DNA of 64,000 nt from Cryptomeria japonica (Eukaryota > Streptophyta > Pinopsida > Cupressales > Cupressaceae): positions 160,285,471 through 160,349,470 of the forward strand of contig NC_081411.1 in assembly GCF_030272615.1 (NCBI RefSeq), written 5' to 3'. Position numbers and translations under genes: made by a program. The number at the start of each line of letters is the position of its first letter. Within the stretch, counting starts at the first letter, position 1. Positions 25,971 through 38,400 of this stretch are shown here, piece by piece. The notes under the pieces were generated by a model, which saw only the letters and a list, made by a program, of their open reading frames with translations, was not told the origin of the DNA and did no database searches.

Positions 25971-28900
25971 ATGGAGGCATGTTCTGTTTGTAGAGAAAGC
26001 TATGTGGGCATGACTATTAAAAATGTCAACCATGCAGTTATATGCATGAGATGTTCTGCTGAGAGAAGAGTCCATCGTTTCTCTTCATCAAACAATATGG
26101 ACCCAGGTGAGCAACCTTATATTTAAAGTGTCTTTCTCAAGTAGAAGAAATGCTCATAGCAAGGATTGCTCCTGTTTTGCAAGTTACTCATGCAAGGGGA
26201 GGTCAGTATAAGTATTCAAGTCACACAATTAACATCCCATAGGATATTTCCAAAATTATGTTATCCTTGCCAAAAAAAATTCAACTTTTAGAAATCCTTA
26301 TTGTCCGTATAACTAATCTAGAAGGGTTAACTTGTGACTGTTACGTTAATAGGTATCACGTCATGAATGCATTGACTTAAAAATTAATCATGACCAATAC
26401 TATAAAGATGTTATCATTGATTTAGATGCACTACAGCTATTACCTGAGTCCACCACTGACATTTCAGATCTTTTACATTCAATAACTTCACCTCAAGAAG
26501 AACCTATACAAGAAAATCCTGATGTAGCCAACATCAACAATGAGAAAGAAGTAATAGAAAACTCTTCTTCATTCATTCCATGACTTCCATCCTCAATGCC
26601 TGAACTGGATGCAATCAAGACAATCCTACATCTGAATAATACCGACAGCAATGTTGTCTCTTGGCCACAAATCAGTTCATCACTTATCAATGCCTGCTTA
26701 CAATGGCATTCCCAACATTATTTCCTAATGGATTGCCTTTACCACTTCAAGATAGAACATAACATGTACATTTACATGAATATGCTTTGCACTTGATAAA
26801 ATATTATGATCAAAGATTTGGCCAGCATGTCCATTTTAGATATTATATCTATAATCTTATTATGAGGCATTGATCTCAACAATCAGCTGCTATTTTCATA
26901 AAGACAAATTGAGAAGATTTTCTTCCAGTGAACCTTCATGGCCTAAGCGAGCACTTACAGATTACACCATCAAATGAATTACCAAATCACAGCATGTGAT
27001 ATGCTGCCTCCTTGCACGACACACATGCATTTTGGAGCAAATCTCATAGAGACCTTACCACAATGATAGAACGGTTAGGTCGACCAACGCTTTTTTTTAC
27101 GCTAAGCTCAACTGATACAAAATGGCTTGACCTGCATAAAATATTCCCAAAAACATACTCAAATACTTTATAGCACAATAAAATGCAATCTATTGAGAAT
27201 TTGGTCAATAACCCGCATATAACAGCTTTATACTTGCACTTAAGATTTCAAATCTTTCGTGATGAAGTCATTGTCAAACAGTTGCATGCCATTGACCACT
27301 AATACAGATATGAATGGCAACACTGAGGCTTTGCCCATATTCATGGTTTTCTGTGGCTGCCAGAAGCACCTAATATTGACAACCTTGATTGGACAGACCA
27401 TGAAAGCATTCAATCAGTTAAAACCTTCTTTGACCAATACATCACAACATGGAATCCATGCACAGAAGTGGACTGCTTAAACAAGTAGTATATACCTGCA
27501 ATTTTAGATCCATGTCTTTCAAATACATATATCATTTTCAGATCTGATCCTTGCACTGACTACACTAAATTGGTGAATGTTGTTCAATGACATACAAAGT
27601 GTTTAGAGTTTACATGCTTGAAAAAAAAACACAACTCTTGAATGTCGATACAAAGCACCTTGGCCTGAACAACATAGCTCATCATTGACATTAGAGCATA
27701 ATAATAGCCCATTATACAAGCTAGCAAGGAATGATAGTTGACTCAATGTTCACAACCCAATGATGCTAGCCATATGGAGGGCTAATGTTGATTGTCAGGC
27801 AGTGTGCTTGAAAAAGGCAATTCTCTGATATATCTCTAAATACGCATCCAAAATTGAACGTAAATCAGAGAGCTATACTGACATGTTAAAAAGAATTGTT
27901 GGATCAACAAATTCAGAAGATACAATTCTCTTAGCATATCAAAGGTTCATGGTGGGAATTGTTGCTAATAGGGACATTAGCGCTCAGGAAGCTTTCCACA
28001 TGTTGCTCAAACTCCCCTTGATCTCTTGCACACGTCAGTTTGTCACCCTCAATGTTGGGAAAAAAATCTTCAAACGTATAATAAACTGCGATGAAGCTTC
28101 ACAAACATGCATTTCTTTCATTTCTAATTACATGAAAAGACCATCAGAGTTAGCAAACCTAACATTGCTTCATTCGGCTCAGCAATATACATACAGTCAA
28201 CAACACAAATCATGTAAATGGCTAAAAAGAAAGCTACCAGCAATTGTAAATGTCTACCCCCAGTTTAAATCCTTACCTTCAGAAGTTGACTCTACTTTTG
28301 AAACTTTCTGTTGGAGTGAATTGCTTTTGTACAAGCCCTTCCACAACATCCCTCTACATATAGGTACCTCAACTGATGAAATTATACTGAATTGGAAACA
28401 ACTTCAAAGTACTCATTACATCCGGTGGCATGTAAATGGCATTGAAGAACACTCGACTACAGAAAATAGTGAAGACCTGCACTTGCAAGATATTCCACAA
28501 TCTACTGATCATGACCTCTATGAATGAGAATTCTTGTCACAAATGGGAGCCTCAAACAACTTTGATGTTGCTACTCTTTAAATTCTTGGGAAGCGTGATT
28601 TTGACCTTCAATTTAATTGGAGAAATTCCATACCTAATTAAATGCTCCATACAAAATCCTTTCAATTAATTTCAACGAAGAAAATCCAATCAGCTCACAC
28701 CCTTGGCAACATACACTCAAATGTACCTAATACCTTTGAGCTTGAAACAAACCCAAAAATTGCACTTGATATTATAACATCCCACGCTGCACAAAATTTG
28801 AATTCCTCACCATTACGGTTAATTATTCAAGGCACAACAGGTACTAGAAAGTCATTTCTTATTGATTGTATACGCAAACAATTAAATTTCCAATCAGATC

Positions 28901-30120
28901 CAACGCAATACCCATTGCTTGTACTAGCACCAACAAGTGTACATCCACATATAATATCCAAGCTACCACAATCCATGCTGCCCTTCGTATACCTATTCAA
29001 GAATACAAACCTTTAACAAGCCATTCATTGTTAATGTTTCAAGAGCAATGCAAACATTTACGCTACATTTTGATTGATGAAATGAGCTTTGTTGGTCCTC
29101 AATTACTTATCAAGATTGATAACAGATTGCGACAAGCATTTCCCACTAGACAACATGAACCATTTGTAGCACTCTTAGTCATCTTGGTAGGTGATCTTGC
29201 ACAACTTCCTCCAGTTATGGATAAACCATTGTATGCATCCCACTCAACAACACTCGCTTTATGGCACTCCTTCAATGATGTTCTCACCTTGGATGTTTCT
29301 TTTCAACAACAAGGTACATACCCCTCCCAGATGCACTTCCGTGAGATTTTGCTTAATATACGCATCACAACACCATTGCAAATAGACTAGAAAAGTCTAC
29401 AAATGTGATCAACCCATGCTTCAACACTTGATCAAAACAACCACTTCAACTAGCAAAAATATTTGTTTGCAACCAACGCAACTTCAAACGCACACAACAT
29501 TAAGATGTTGAAGCAATTGCACTCACCCATTGTGTGTGCAACAAAAATCATTGCACACCACAAAGATAAACAAACACACCAAGATGAACAACTCTCATTT
29601 GAAATTCTTCTTTCTATAGACCAGGAAGTCATGCTTATTGCAAATTTATGGATAGAAGTTGGCCTTGTCAATGGTGCTTTGGGTCAAATCAAAATGCTTT
29701 TCTACGATGCAGGTTCTAGGCCACCAAATCTGCCAAAATATGTGGTGGTCCTCTTCCAACATTACACTGCCCTACCATGGGATCCAGCGAATCCAAAACA
29801 TGTTCCCATTCCACCAATTACTAGAGGAAACCACACACAAATTCCATTAACAATGGCATGAGGTATTACTATTCACAAATCACAGGGTCTAACACTAGAC
29901 TTTGCAACAATTGACATTGGCAAAATAGAGAAACAAGGCCTTACATTTACAGCGCTTTCTCAAGTCAAATCAATTAACCACCTGTGGATTCACTCGGCTT
30001 TGACTTACCAAAGGTACTCAAAATTGCAAGGTGGTGCATCAACCATTTTAAGAAAAAATGAAGAAGCTCGTTTGTTGAAGCTTTCTAAAACCACAAAAGA
30101 AAACTACTTCCAAAATAAAT
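25690..30120 (+). pseudogene. Helitron Rep/helicase (decayed)
   Basis: The order of motifs matches the RepHel protein of plant Helitrons, a replication initiator fused to a Pif1-family helicase. A Cys-rich N-terminal finger lies at about 25970-26110 (ACSVCRESYVGM, then ICMRCSAERR, RFSSSNNM). Next comes the conserved LSQVEEMLIAR (about 26135) and the Helitron_like_N region from about 26700 (FPTLFPNGLPLPLQD, LHEYALH, YYDQRFGQH). The HUH metal-binding motif HIH is at 27336-27344, within YEWQH-stop-GFAHIHGFLWL. The two catalytic tyrosines of YISKY are codons 27829-27831 and 27841-27843. In the helicase, Walker A at 28831-28854 reads GTTGTRKS (the usual GK is RK), Walker B LIDEMS is near 29070, GDLAQLPPV is at 29191-29217 and GITIHKSQG at 29862-29888. 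Many stops and at least one frameshift (near 28940) make it inactive. Confidence 0.92.
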
Positions 30121-31100
30121 AAAAACAGGTACTGCAAACACAACGTCCATGTGATTTTACATTCCATATATCTTCTGTCATTCATTTAAATGCATTACAA
30201 CACTCGTGCCTTGCAGAATCAACAACAAATGTAACCGGTTACATCTCAACAAGTATTTTTAGCTATTGTTTAGATTCAATGAACAACATGTTCACAACTC
30301 CCATCCACTATCTTCTCAACTATTTACCTTCCTTCAAATTATTCTTCTTCTAATGGTTACTAAACTTCTCTTGTCTTCTTCTACTTGCATGGCATCAAAG
30401 AAGACATCATTTTAAACAACACAACCTACAAGGGTATCCAAATCTCTCTAAGCTTTACACACAATGATGCTAAATTTTGTTTCTACTGTCCATCTTCTTT
30501 GCAGATTGCAGAACCACCAGCAAAGATAATCCTACTATTAACAGTTGTAAGTACCATCCTTTAGAATTCTTTTCAATCTGCAAATTTTGACACTTTCAAT
30601 AATTTAAAACACTTCAAGTTTTGTAATACAATGTTATTTCTCATAGGTATGAAATGCCAGATAATGAAACAACCTACAAAACAAAACAAACACATACAAC
30701 CAATACAACATCAACAACTATTGTAAGTACCTTCCTTTCATATTATTTTCAATCTGCAAGTCTTTCATACATTTACAATTTCCTAATACAATGTTATTTC
30801 TCACAGGTTTAACATGATATACATCAAATGGTTGTATAACATGCTGGCGTTACCAACATGGGAGATGGAGGGTGGATAACAAAATTTTTCTGGGTCCAAC
30901 AAATAGTATTGGTTGGGATTAATACAATCTACAATACAAACCATTAGTAATAAGTATACTTAATGGCACTTTCATAATGTACAACATGCTACATTCGGGG
31001 GCATGGGGGATGGTGGGTGGTCAACTTCATATTTTGGGAACAACTATAAACATTGGTTGGCTTATGTATAGTGACAATTCTATATATCAATAAATATTAT
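30121..31100. other. Helitron 3' flank with duplicated intron-like segments
   Basis: Two related segments (about 30541-30656 and 30719-30816) each start TTGTAAGTACC and end TTATTTCTCA(C/T)AGGT, with intron-like ends. Two further related segments (about 30829-30935 and 30972-31075) share ACATGCT, a G-rich stretch and TTGGTTGG. No Helitron 3' hairpin with CTRR end could be located. Confidence 0.55.
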
Positions 31101-31948
31101 TCATATTTGCCTTCAATTGTCTTCTCTCATTATTATGCATAAACAAAGACAAAACACTTTTCTATAAATCTAATTCCTTGCAAAAAAAATACATTACTTG
31201 CTTCTAATGTTATAATACCTTTAAAATCAAACCTATCGGCCTCCTGTTGCAAGCACTCCCCCTACAACTGCTAGTTACATCTGTTCCTTGCAAAAGTCCA
31301 CACAAATAAGAGAGATACATGACTTTGTAATCAAATTTTGTAAATTATTTTTGGCTAACATATGTTTTAAATTATCTCAAGATGAAATATATACTTTTTA
31401 TTTCTTCATGTATGTTGTCAATAATCATAATGCAAGGGTCTCACTTGTACATAAACACCTCTAAGCATTTGTTAGTAGGAAGATGAAGGATACATTATTC
31501 TTTTGACTCTCTTGTGTTCTTGACATTGGGAAAAACTTTTGGAGCCTATAATATCTTACAAGTCACTCTTTCAATTAACTCATGCAACTCATGTTTATCA
31601 TAAATTAGCAATAACAAGTTTACTTGCTTTTATTTTTTCTCTTTTCACAAGTGTTCTTTATTAGGTGTCATGATTCTATTTATAAAATGTGGTGGCAAAC
31701 ACAACTACAAAAATCCTTATACATCTTTTCCATTTTTTTTTATTAATAATACATGAAGTGTTAAAAATATTAGGTTTTCACTATATAAAAATATATTAAA
31801 AAGTGAGATTATGTTTCTATTTCTATCCCACTCTAGTAAGGGTAGTGTTTTAAGAGAAAAAAAGTGCATACTTAATACCTTTTTCTTTGTTCTTTGTACT
31901 CGCTTTAGTGCCCTCATTTTATAAGCACAATCATGATTGATTTAACCT
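31101..31948. other. No recognisable gene
   Basis: AT-rich, stops in all frames, nothing recognised. Confidence 0.5.
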
Positions 31949-31953
31949 CTTAG

Positions 31954-32317
31954 TGTTGCAAGGTGTGTGCCCTTGGTCTCCTTGTGTTGTGTAGCACAAT
32001 GCTCGGGTTTGTGACATGTTATAACCACCTCTCATGGATTCTATAATTCTAGTGGTTGTATTGGGCATTAATGGGTCGATCTTTTGGTGCAACGATAACC
32101 ACACTTGTAACAAGTGGTATCGGAGCTTGGTCACAAGTTCAAACCCATCACTTGCACTGGGGGGGTTGTTGCAAGGTGTGTGCCCTTGGTCTCCTTGTGT
32201 TGTGCAGCACAACGCTTGGGTTTGTGGCATGACTTAACCACCTCCTGTGGATTCTATAAGTCGTATCGAGAATTAACAGGTTGATCTTTTGGTGCAACGA
32301 CAACCACATTTGTAACA
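31954..32317 (+). mobile_element. Miniature LTR retrotransposon (TRIM/SMART type), 364 bp, complete
   Basis: Two short LTR-like repeats, 31954-32112 (159 bp) and 32166-32317 (152 bp), both start TGTTGCAAGG and end TTGTAACA. The 53-bp interior begins, two bases after the first LTR, with TGGTATCGGAGC (32115-32126), one mismatch from the initiator tRNA-Met primer site. It ends with a G-rich polypurine-like tract (about 32157-32165). The 5-bp duplication CTTAG is perfect at 31949-31953 and 32318-32322. Complete LTR architecture with no coding capacity is the definition of a TRIM; this size is in the range reported for the smallest ones (SMART). Orientation follows from the primer site. It does not contain the 5S rRNA segment of Cassandra elements. 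Confidence 0.88.
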
Positions 32318-32322
32318 CTTAG

Positions 32323-34380
32323 AGCATAGATTATCTCTAAACCCATAACCTATTTCAAACAAGATGCCTTTTCACATCCAAATATCATTCCCCACTTTGT
32401 GATTTTCTATATTTGGGATGCTAGTGCATTACACACTTGTTCTTTGGATAGAATGACACACACTAGCATCCCTTGAATTCAAAATCCACTTGCCTACTTA
32501 AGCACTTGGCTTTTCACACTCAAGAAACCTTATGTTGCCTCCAAAAGTTAATTGGGGTTGGGGCTTTTTTAGAAAATAGGGTCTAATGGAAAGGATCCAC
32601 AAGTACTACATAATACACTTAAAAGGAAACGAAGGAACCCACTTGAAAATCTAGGACAACAAAAAGGGCATTCACCACATAGGCAAAATAATAGGGCCTC
32701 AATTGATAGATCCCCATTGTTGGATCAACTCATACCTCATACACAAGGTTTATTTACACAATTCCATATGTCATTTACCATAATCGAATCATCATAACAA
32801 TTTAATTGAGGCAATCCCAAATGTGCCTTAGACATCATTTTTGCCTAAAATAGACACTCTAGGTACAAGTAAATCTATTAGTGATCACAAGTTTTTGTTA
32901 TGAAATTATAGAGGATGTTATTGTGATTGGACATGACACCTCGATGCATCCAAGCAACACATGACCACACTAGTATGAACGTGTGTAAATAAGACAATAC
33001 ACCATTGTTTTTCCTACCATTCTAGATGCCATGATGGTAGAATCTAGAGAACATATTTTGATCTTAATAATGTTGCCTTCATCCCTTTCTCTAATTGTCA
33101 GAGTCTACATTAAAACAAAGAAAATAAACACATTAGTAAAGAGAAAATAATTGTCAACTTCTACATCAAAACAAAGAAAATAAATACACTTTCCCCATTT
33201 CCCTTTTCTTTTAAACATTTATTTTCTCTTTACGACACAATCTCAATTTGAGCAAGATATTTTTTTATCTAAAAGATAAATTTAAAAATATAATATAATT
33301 TTAGTTTATATTCTAATGAAAAGAAATATATACTTCTCTTGCTCTCACTTTCTCTCTCAAACCCTAATGATGGATCATGGAGACTAATCCGAATTGTTGG
33401 TAACAAAAATTTTACATAGTCAAATCTAGAAAATACAAACTAATATATAGTAATAAAAACAAACATTAGGGGAAGAGCACTAGCTACCACCCATGTTCCA
33501 ACTACTATTCACTCCTTGCTCACCCAACCCCCCAATTACTAACTTTAAAGAAACCAAAAACATGATAACTAAAAGCCTATTAATAAATTTCATATGTACT
33601 AATAACCACCCACTTTACCCCTAGTAGTTAGAATTTTTGAACTTTAATTGGAGTTGTGCAACTTTACTAGTACCATAACGCATGACTACTAAGGCATTTG
33701 TGCATAAGTATTGGCCATTTTTGAGGTCGTTGTAGTGCACAGTTATTGGGGCATCTTTAAGTAGCTATCAAACAACACTTTGAAATGACCACTTTTTGAC
33801 CCTTGCATGCATAAGGGATCCCACAATGTGTCATTACTATCGAGAAGTTAGAACAATAGCTATAAGCAGTTAAGAATTTGATAGCTTTTTACATTCCAAA
33901 ATATAAATATTTAATATTAATCACAATATCTTCAGAATAAACAACACATAATATTTATGTCTTCATATATGCAATAAATATAATAATTGTAAATTAAAAC
34001 AAAATAAAATTTGAATAAATAAAATAGCTCCAAATTTATGTTTTTCAACATTTTTTAAATAAACTCAATAAAGATATCTATATTGTTTTTTTAAATATAA
34101 ATTATTTTATAAATATTTCTTTTAAATAAAAAAACTCAATTTCAATTAAAAATATATATATTTATTAGATGTCCACCTAATAATTTAGAGTTACCTACGA
34201 ATCAAAATCCTTGAATGCTAAATTCTATGGGTAAACATTCAGTCATCATTTTAACTTTGTTTTCTTCTACAGTGCCGTACAATGTAACAGAAACACATGC
34301 CCGCTAATTTCAACAGAATCGTCTTCAAATTCAAAGCTATGACAATAAAATTTAAGAATAAAATATTTAAGAATGAATAA
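32323..34380. other. No recognisable gene
   Basis: About 2 kb of non-coding DNA. One short near-duplicate phrase (AAAACAAAGAAAATAAA with flanks) occurs at about 33105-33145 and 33160-33195. The composition becomes very AT-rich at 33890-34170. Confidence 0.5.
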
Positions 34381-35418
34381 CTAAATAAATCCTACCGTTG
34401 GGAATTTGAACGATGAACGTTCAATTTGAAATTAACGGCTGTTTGGACTTCGAAATAATTCCTCTGTGACCGTTGATGCTAATGTCATATTTGCAGTCTG
34501 ACACAAATTTAAAATCAGGGTTTTGGGAACCCATTTTGATCAAGAAGTCAGGATTTGCGGGGTTTTAACGTCCTCCAATTAAAGATTTGTCTGGAGGTTT
34601 TCTCTTTTCTGAATTTTCGCAATACAGGTCATTTTTCCCAGATTAAGCTTGCTCTGGAGGCCGGAGTTTGGAGAAAAGTGGCTTTGTATGTTAGGATGAG
34701 ATTTTCTTATGATTTGGCTGGTTTTTGAGAATATTCCCCAGAAGGAGCGAGATTTGTTGTCATATTTTCACCGGGCGGCTGAAATATATGAGTTGTTGGA
34801 AATTTTAGTTATTTAGATGTTCTTCAGGGGTTATATTAAAATAGTTTATTGAAGAAGAGAAGAATGGTGGTTTTGAAGTAAATGTAATTGCAAGTTAGAG
34901 AGTAATATCTGTTTTCTGAAGAATTCGCCGAAAAGTAGTGGACGAAATCTGGCCAAATCTGCAGATTCAGCAGGAAGAAATGAATTTTGGGGTATTCTTA
35001 AGTAAGAATTTCGTTTTGTCGAGTTTTAATTTAATATTTGAGGAAAGCGGGAGCTTTAAATGCTTCCTGCAGTAGATTAAATATTTCTTAAGCATCAGGT
35101 GAAAGTCTCGTGAATTTATCAGAAAAGTTTGAAGTCTCTGGGCGGAGTAATTAAAGATACACAGCAATGGAGGTGTTTAAAGCTTTCTAAGGGAAAATTT
35201 AGAATATTTTTTAATTTCTTTTGCTCATGGATATTTGCCAAGTTTTGGGGTTTAACTCATTTGACAGCTTCATTAAAGCAGTAAAGCCTGGTTTTTGTAG
35301 AAACTTGGCATGGTCTAAGCTTTGAATTTTTTAGCCTTTGCGGCCACTATCTGAAGGAGGTAACTGCATATAGAGCCTTGCTGTACATTCTGGTGACTAC
35401 TTATTTACTGGTTTGGTC
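34381..35418 (+). promoter_or_regulatory. Probable promoter and 5' untranslated region of the DUF936 gene
   Basis: The base composition shifts here from the very AT-rich upstream DNA to the moderately G-richer sequence typical of a transcribed leader. There is no long ORF, and the region leads directly into the DUF936 start codon. I see no convincing TATA box, and the transcription start cannot be placed. Confidence 0.4.
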
Positions 35419-38400
35419 ATGGCGACATTAGTTCCGGGCATTCTTTTGAAGCTTCTTCAGAACATGAATGCAGACTTCAAAGTCACAGGCGAGCACCGCT
35501 CGGCACTATTGCAGGTAATTGACATAGTTCCTGTGGATTTGGACCGTAAAGAGTTATGGCCTAAACAAGGGTTTTCTATCAAGGTCTCAGACTCCTGTCA
35601 TTCAACTTATGTTTCTCTTACAGAGGATCAAGAGGACTTAGTCTTGAGCAATATATTGCAGCTGGGTCAGTTTATTTATGCCGAGAAAATTGTTCCTGGA
35701 TGTACCATTCCTCTTCTTCAGGGCGTCAGGCCTATTCCAGGTCGCCATCCTGTAGTGGGGACCCCCGAGGATTTGGTGGGTGTGCATGAAAATCAGGACC
35801 AGAAAGAGAAGCAACATGAAAGCCCTAGTTTTAAGGGTTCCAATCCTATTTCTGGAGAGAGCTTTGCGTCAAAATGGCCTCCTCGCCGCAGCTCTTGGGA
35901 TCCAGAATCTGGACTTGAACTCGTGACCTTGGCTGGGGCAAAAGCAGATTTGCAGAGAAAATCACCCTTTGGAAAACAAGCTTCTTCATATGAGGTATTT
36001 ACTCCTACTAAAGATATGGTGGAATCATTAAAGTCATCTTCCTCACCCTTTAGCAGGGCCACTTCCAGTGCTGGAAAACACCAGAGTGTTTCTCCTTCAT
36101 TTACAGTTCGGTCTTCAATGATTGTGAACGCCATACCCAGAGCAGAAATTTCTTCAGGGATTTCAAAGAACTTGCGGAAGAGCTGCTGTGATATGCCACT
36201 ACCTGGCAAAATTGTGAGGAGTAAGAGCGTCTGCGAACGCGAGAGAAAAATATCAAATTCTGTAGGTACATCTTTGCTCTCTTATTTGGTTATCTAAGTT
36301 CTTTTCGTTGCACTTTTGTTAGTTTCTGAAAATGTATTCATGCAGAAAGTCTTCTAAATATATTCTTAGAACAATTTTACTGTTATGCAGTGGCAAAGGT
36401 ATTGCTGCACTTTTACTGTTTGTAGTGTTGGCATTATTCCTTCCGTAACATTAGGTGTAGTTATTTAGGCTCCTGCAACCTGCATATGCCCCCTGTTTAA
36501 GATTTTCTCTCCAGTTGAACTCTTCAATTGGTGTCCTATTAAGCGTAGGTTAGCTTTTAGGCACTGAACCTTCAAGCATAAAATAAAATTCAGAAAAAAC
36601 CTCATTGCTAAACATTAGCTATATAATGTTTGATTTCCTTGATGGAGCACCTCTACTCTGCGAATGCGAGAGAAAAATATCAAATTATGTAGATACATCT
36701 TTGCTCTCTTATTTGGTTATCTAAGTTCTTTTCATTGCACTTTTGTTAGTTTCTGAAAATGTAATCATGCAGAATGTCTTCTTAATATATTTTTAGAACA
36801 ATTTTACTGTTATGCAGTGGCAAAGGTATTGCACTTTTACTGTTTGTAGGGTTGGCATTATTCCTTCCATAATATTAGGTGTAGTTATTTAGGCTCCTGC
36901 AACCTGCATATGCCCCCTGTTTAAGATTTTTTCTCCAGCTGAGCTCTTCAATTAGTGTCCTATTAAGCGAAGGTTAGCTTTTAGGCACTGAACCTTCAAG
37001 CTTAAAATAAAATTCAGAAAAAACCTCGTTGCTAAACATTAACTATATAATGTTTTATATCCTTGCTGGAGCAGCTCTACTCAGCAAAGCTTCAAATAGA
37101 CAATTGGTAAGATGGGTTAGCTCTTTAAGCCCCTAGCCCCTAGCTCAAAATCAAATATAAAAGAACCCTAATGCTAAATTTTAACTGTAGAATATTGTAT
37201 ATGAGGGTTGATTCTAGAACCCACTTTGTTAAGTAGATAACTATTTTTTAGGTTATTACATAAGTTGCAGGTCAGGGGCTTCGTGAATGAGACTAAATTG
37301 TAAGGTGTACTCTGATGGTTGACCTACTACCATGATTTTGAACTGCCCTCTGCTAATTTGCATACACTTCTTAGCTTGAGTACCCTATTATAACATTGGA
37401 CAGATTGAGTTGTTTAGCTTGAGTACCCGTTATAACATTGGATAGATTGAGTTGTACTCAATCTATCCAATGTTATAACAGGGTACTCAATCTAAGAAGT
37501 GTATGCAAATTAGTAGAGAGCAGATATATACATATAAATACACAGAAATATATATATATACAAATCAGTTTCTCTTGCAGTTGTTCACTGATCTGTAGAA
37601 GCTGGTTTCACTCTCAAACTTTGTACATTACAAAAGAAATGGACACCTATACAATGTAATTCAGATTGTCTCACGCCTTTATTATATAGAATTGTTCTTG
37701 GACATTTAAAAGCATTTTTCATGCAAGTTGTTACATGTTTAGCAGAAAAAATCAGCATAGTATGCAAGTTTATAAAACTTGTACCATGTATCGAATGTTC
37801 CAGTCCTATTCACTGACACTTTAGACGAGGACGCTTCACATGCATCTCTAATAATTGATCCCGGATCAACAATTGTATTTGTCTGCTATTTCATGGGAGG
37901 AAGCCTGCTAAGCATTCTTTTTTCAGTTACTTCGATGAAGGGCCAAGGAATGCTTAATTCTTTGTTTTGAGAATTTCTTGAAGTACCTTGTAAAATGTTG
38001 AAATCATACATGCGAATTTCTAGCAGCTGTTTTCACTCTCAAACTTTGTACGTTGCAAAAGAAATGGACACCTATACAATGTAATTAAGATGATTTCACA
38101 CCTTTTAAATAGACTTGTTTGTGGACACTTTAGAGCAACTTTTATTCAAGTGTTTACATGTTTAGCAGAAAAAAGCAGTATAACATGCAAGTTTATAAAA
38201 GTTAAACTGTGATCATGGTATCGAATGTTCCAGTCCTATTCACTGACACTTTAGACTAGGAAGCCTCACATGCATCTCCAATAATTGATCCCAGATCAAC
38301 TTTTGTATTTGTCTGCTTTGATAGGAGGGAAGCCCAAGCATTCTATTGTCAGTGACTTAGATTAAGGCCCAAGGAAATGCTTAATTCTTTGTTTTTGAGA

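Noticed and set aside
31954-32317. Cassandra element (5S-bearing TRIM)
   Set aside because: The LTRs contain no 5S rRNA segment.
35793-36209. A 138-codon minus-strand frame within the DUF936 first exon
   Set aside because: It is the shadow of the plus-strand exon, which has clear family matches and splice sites.
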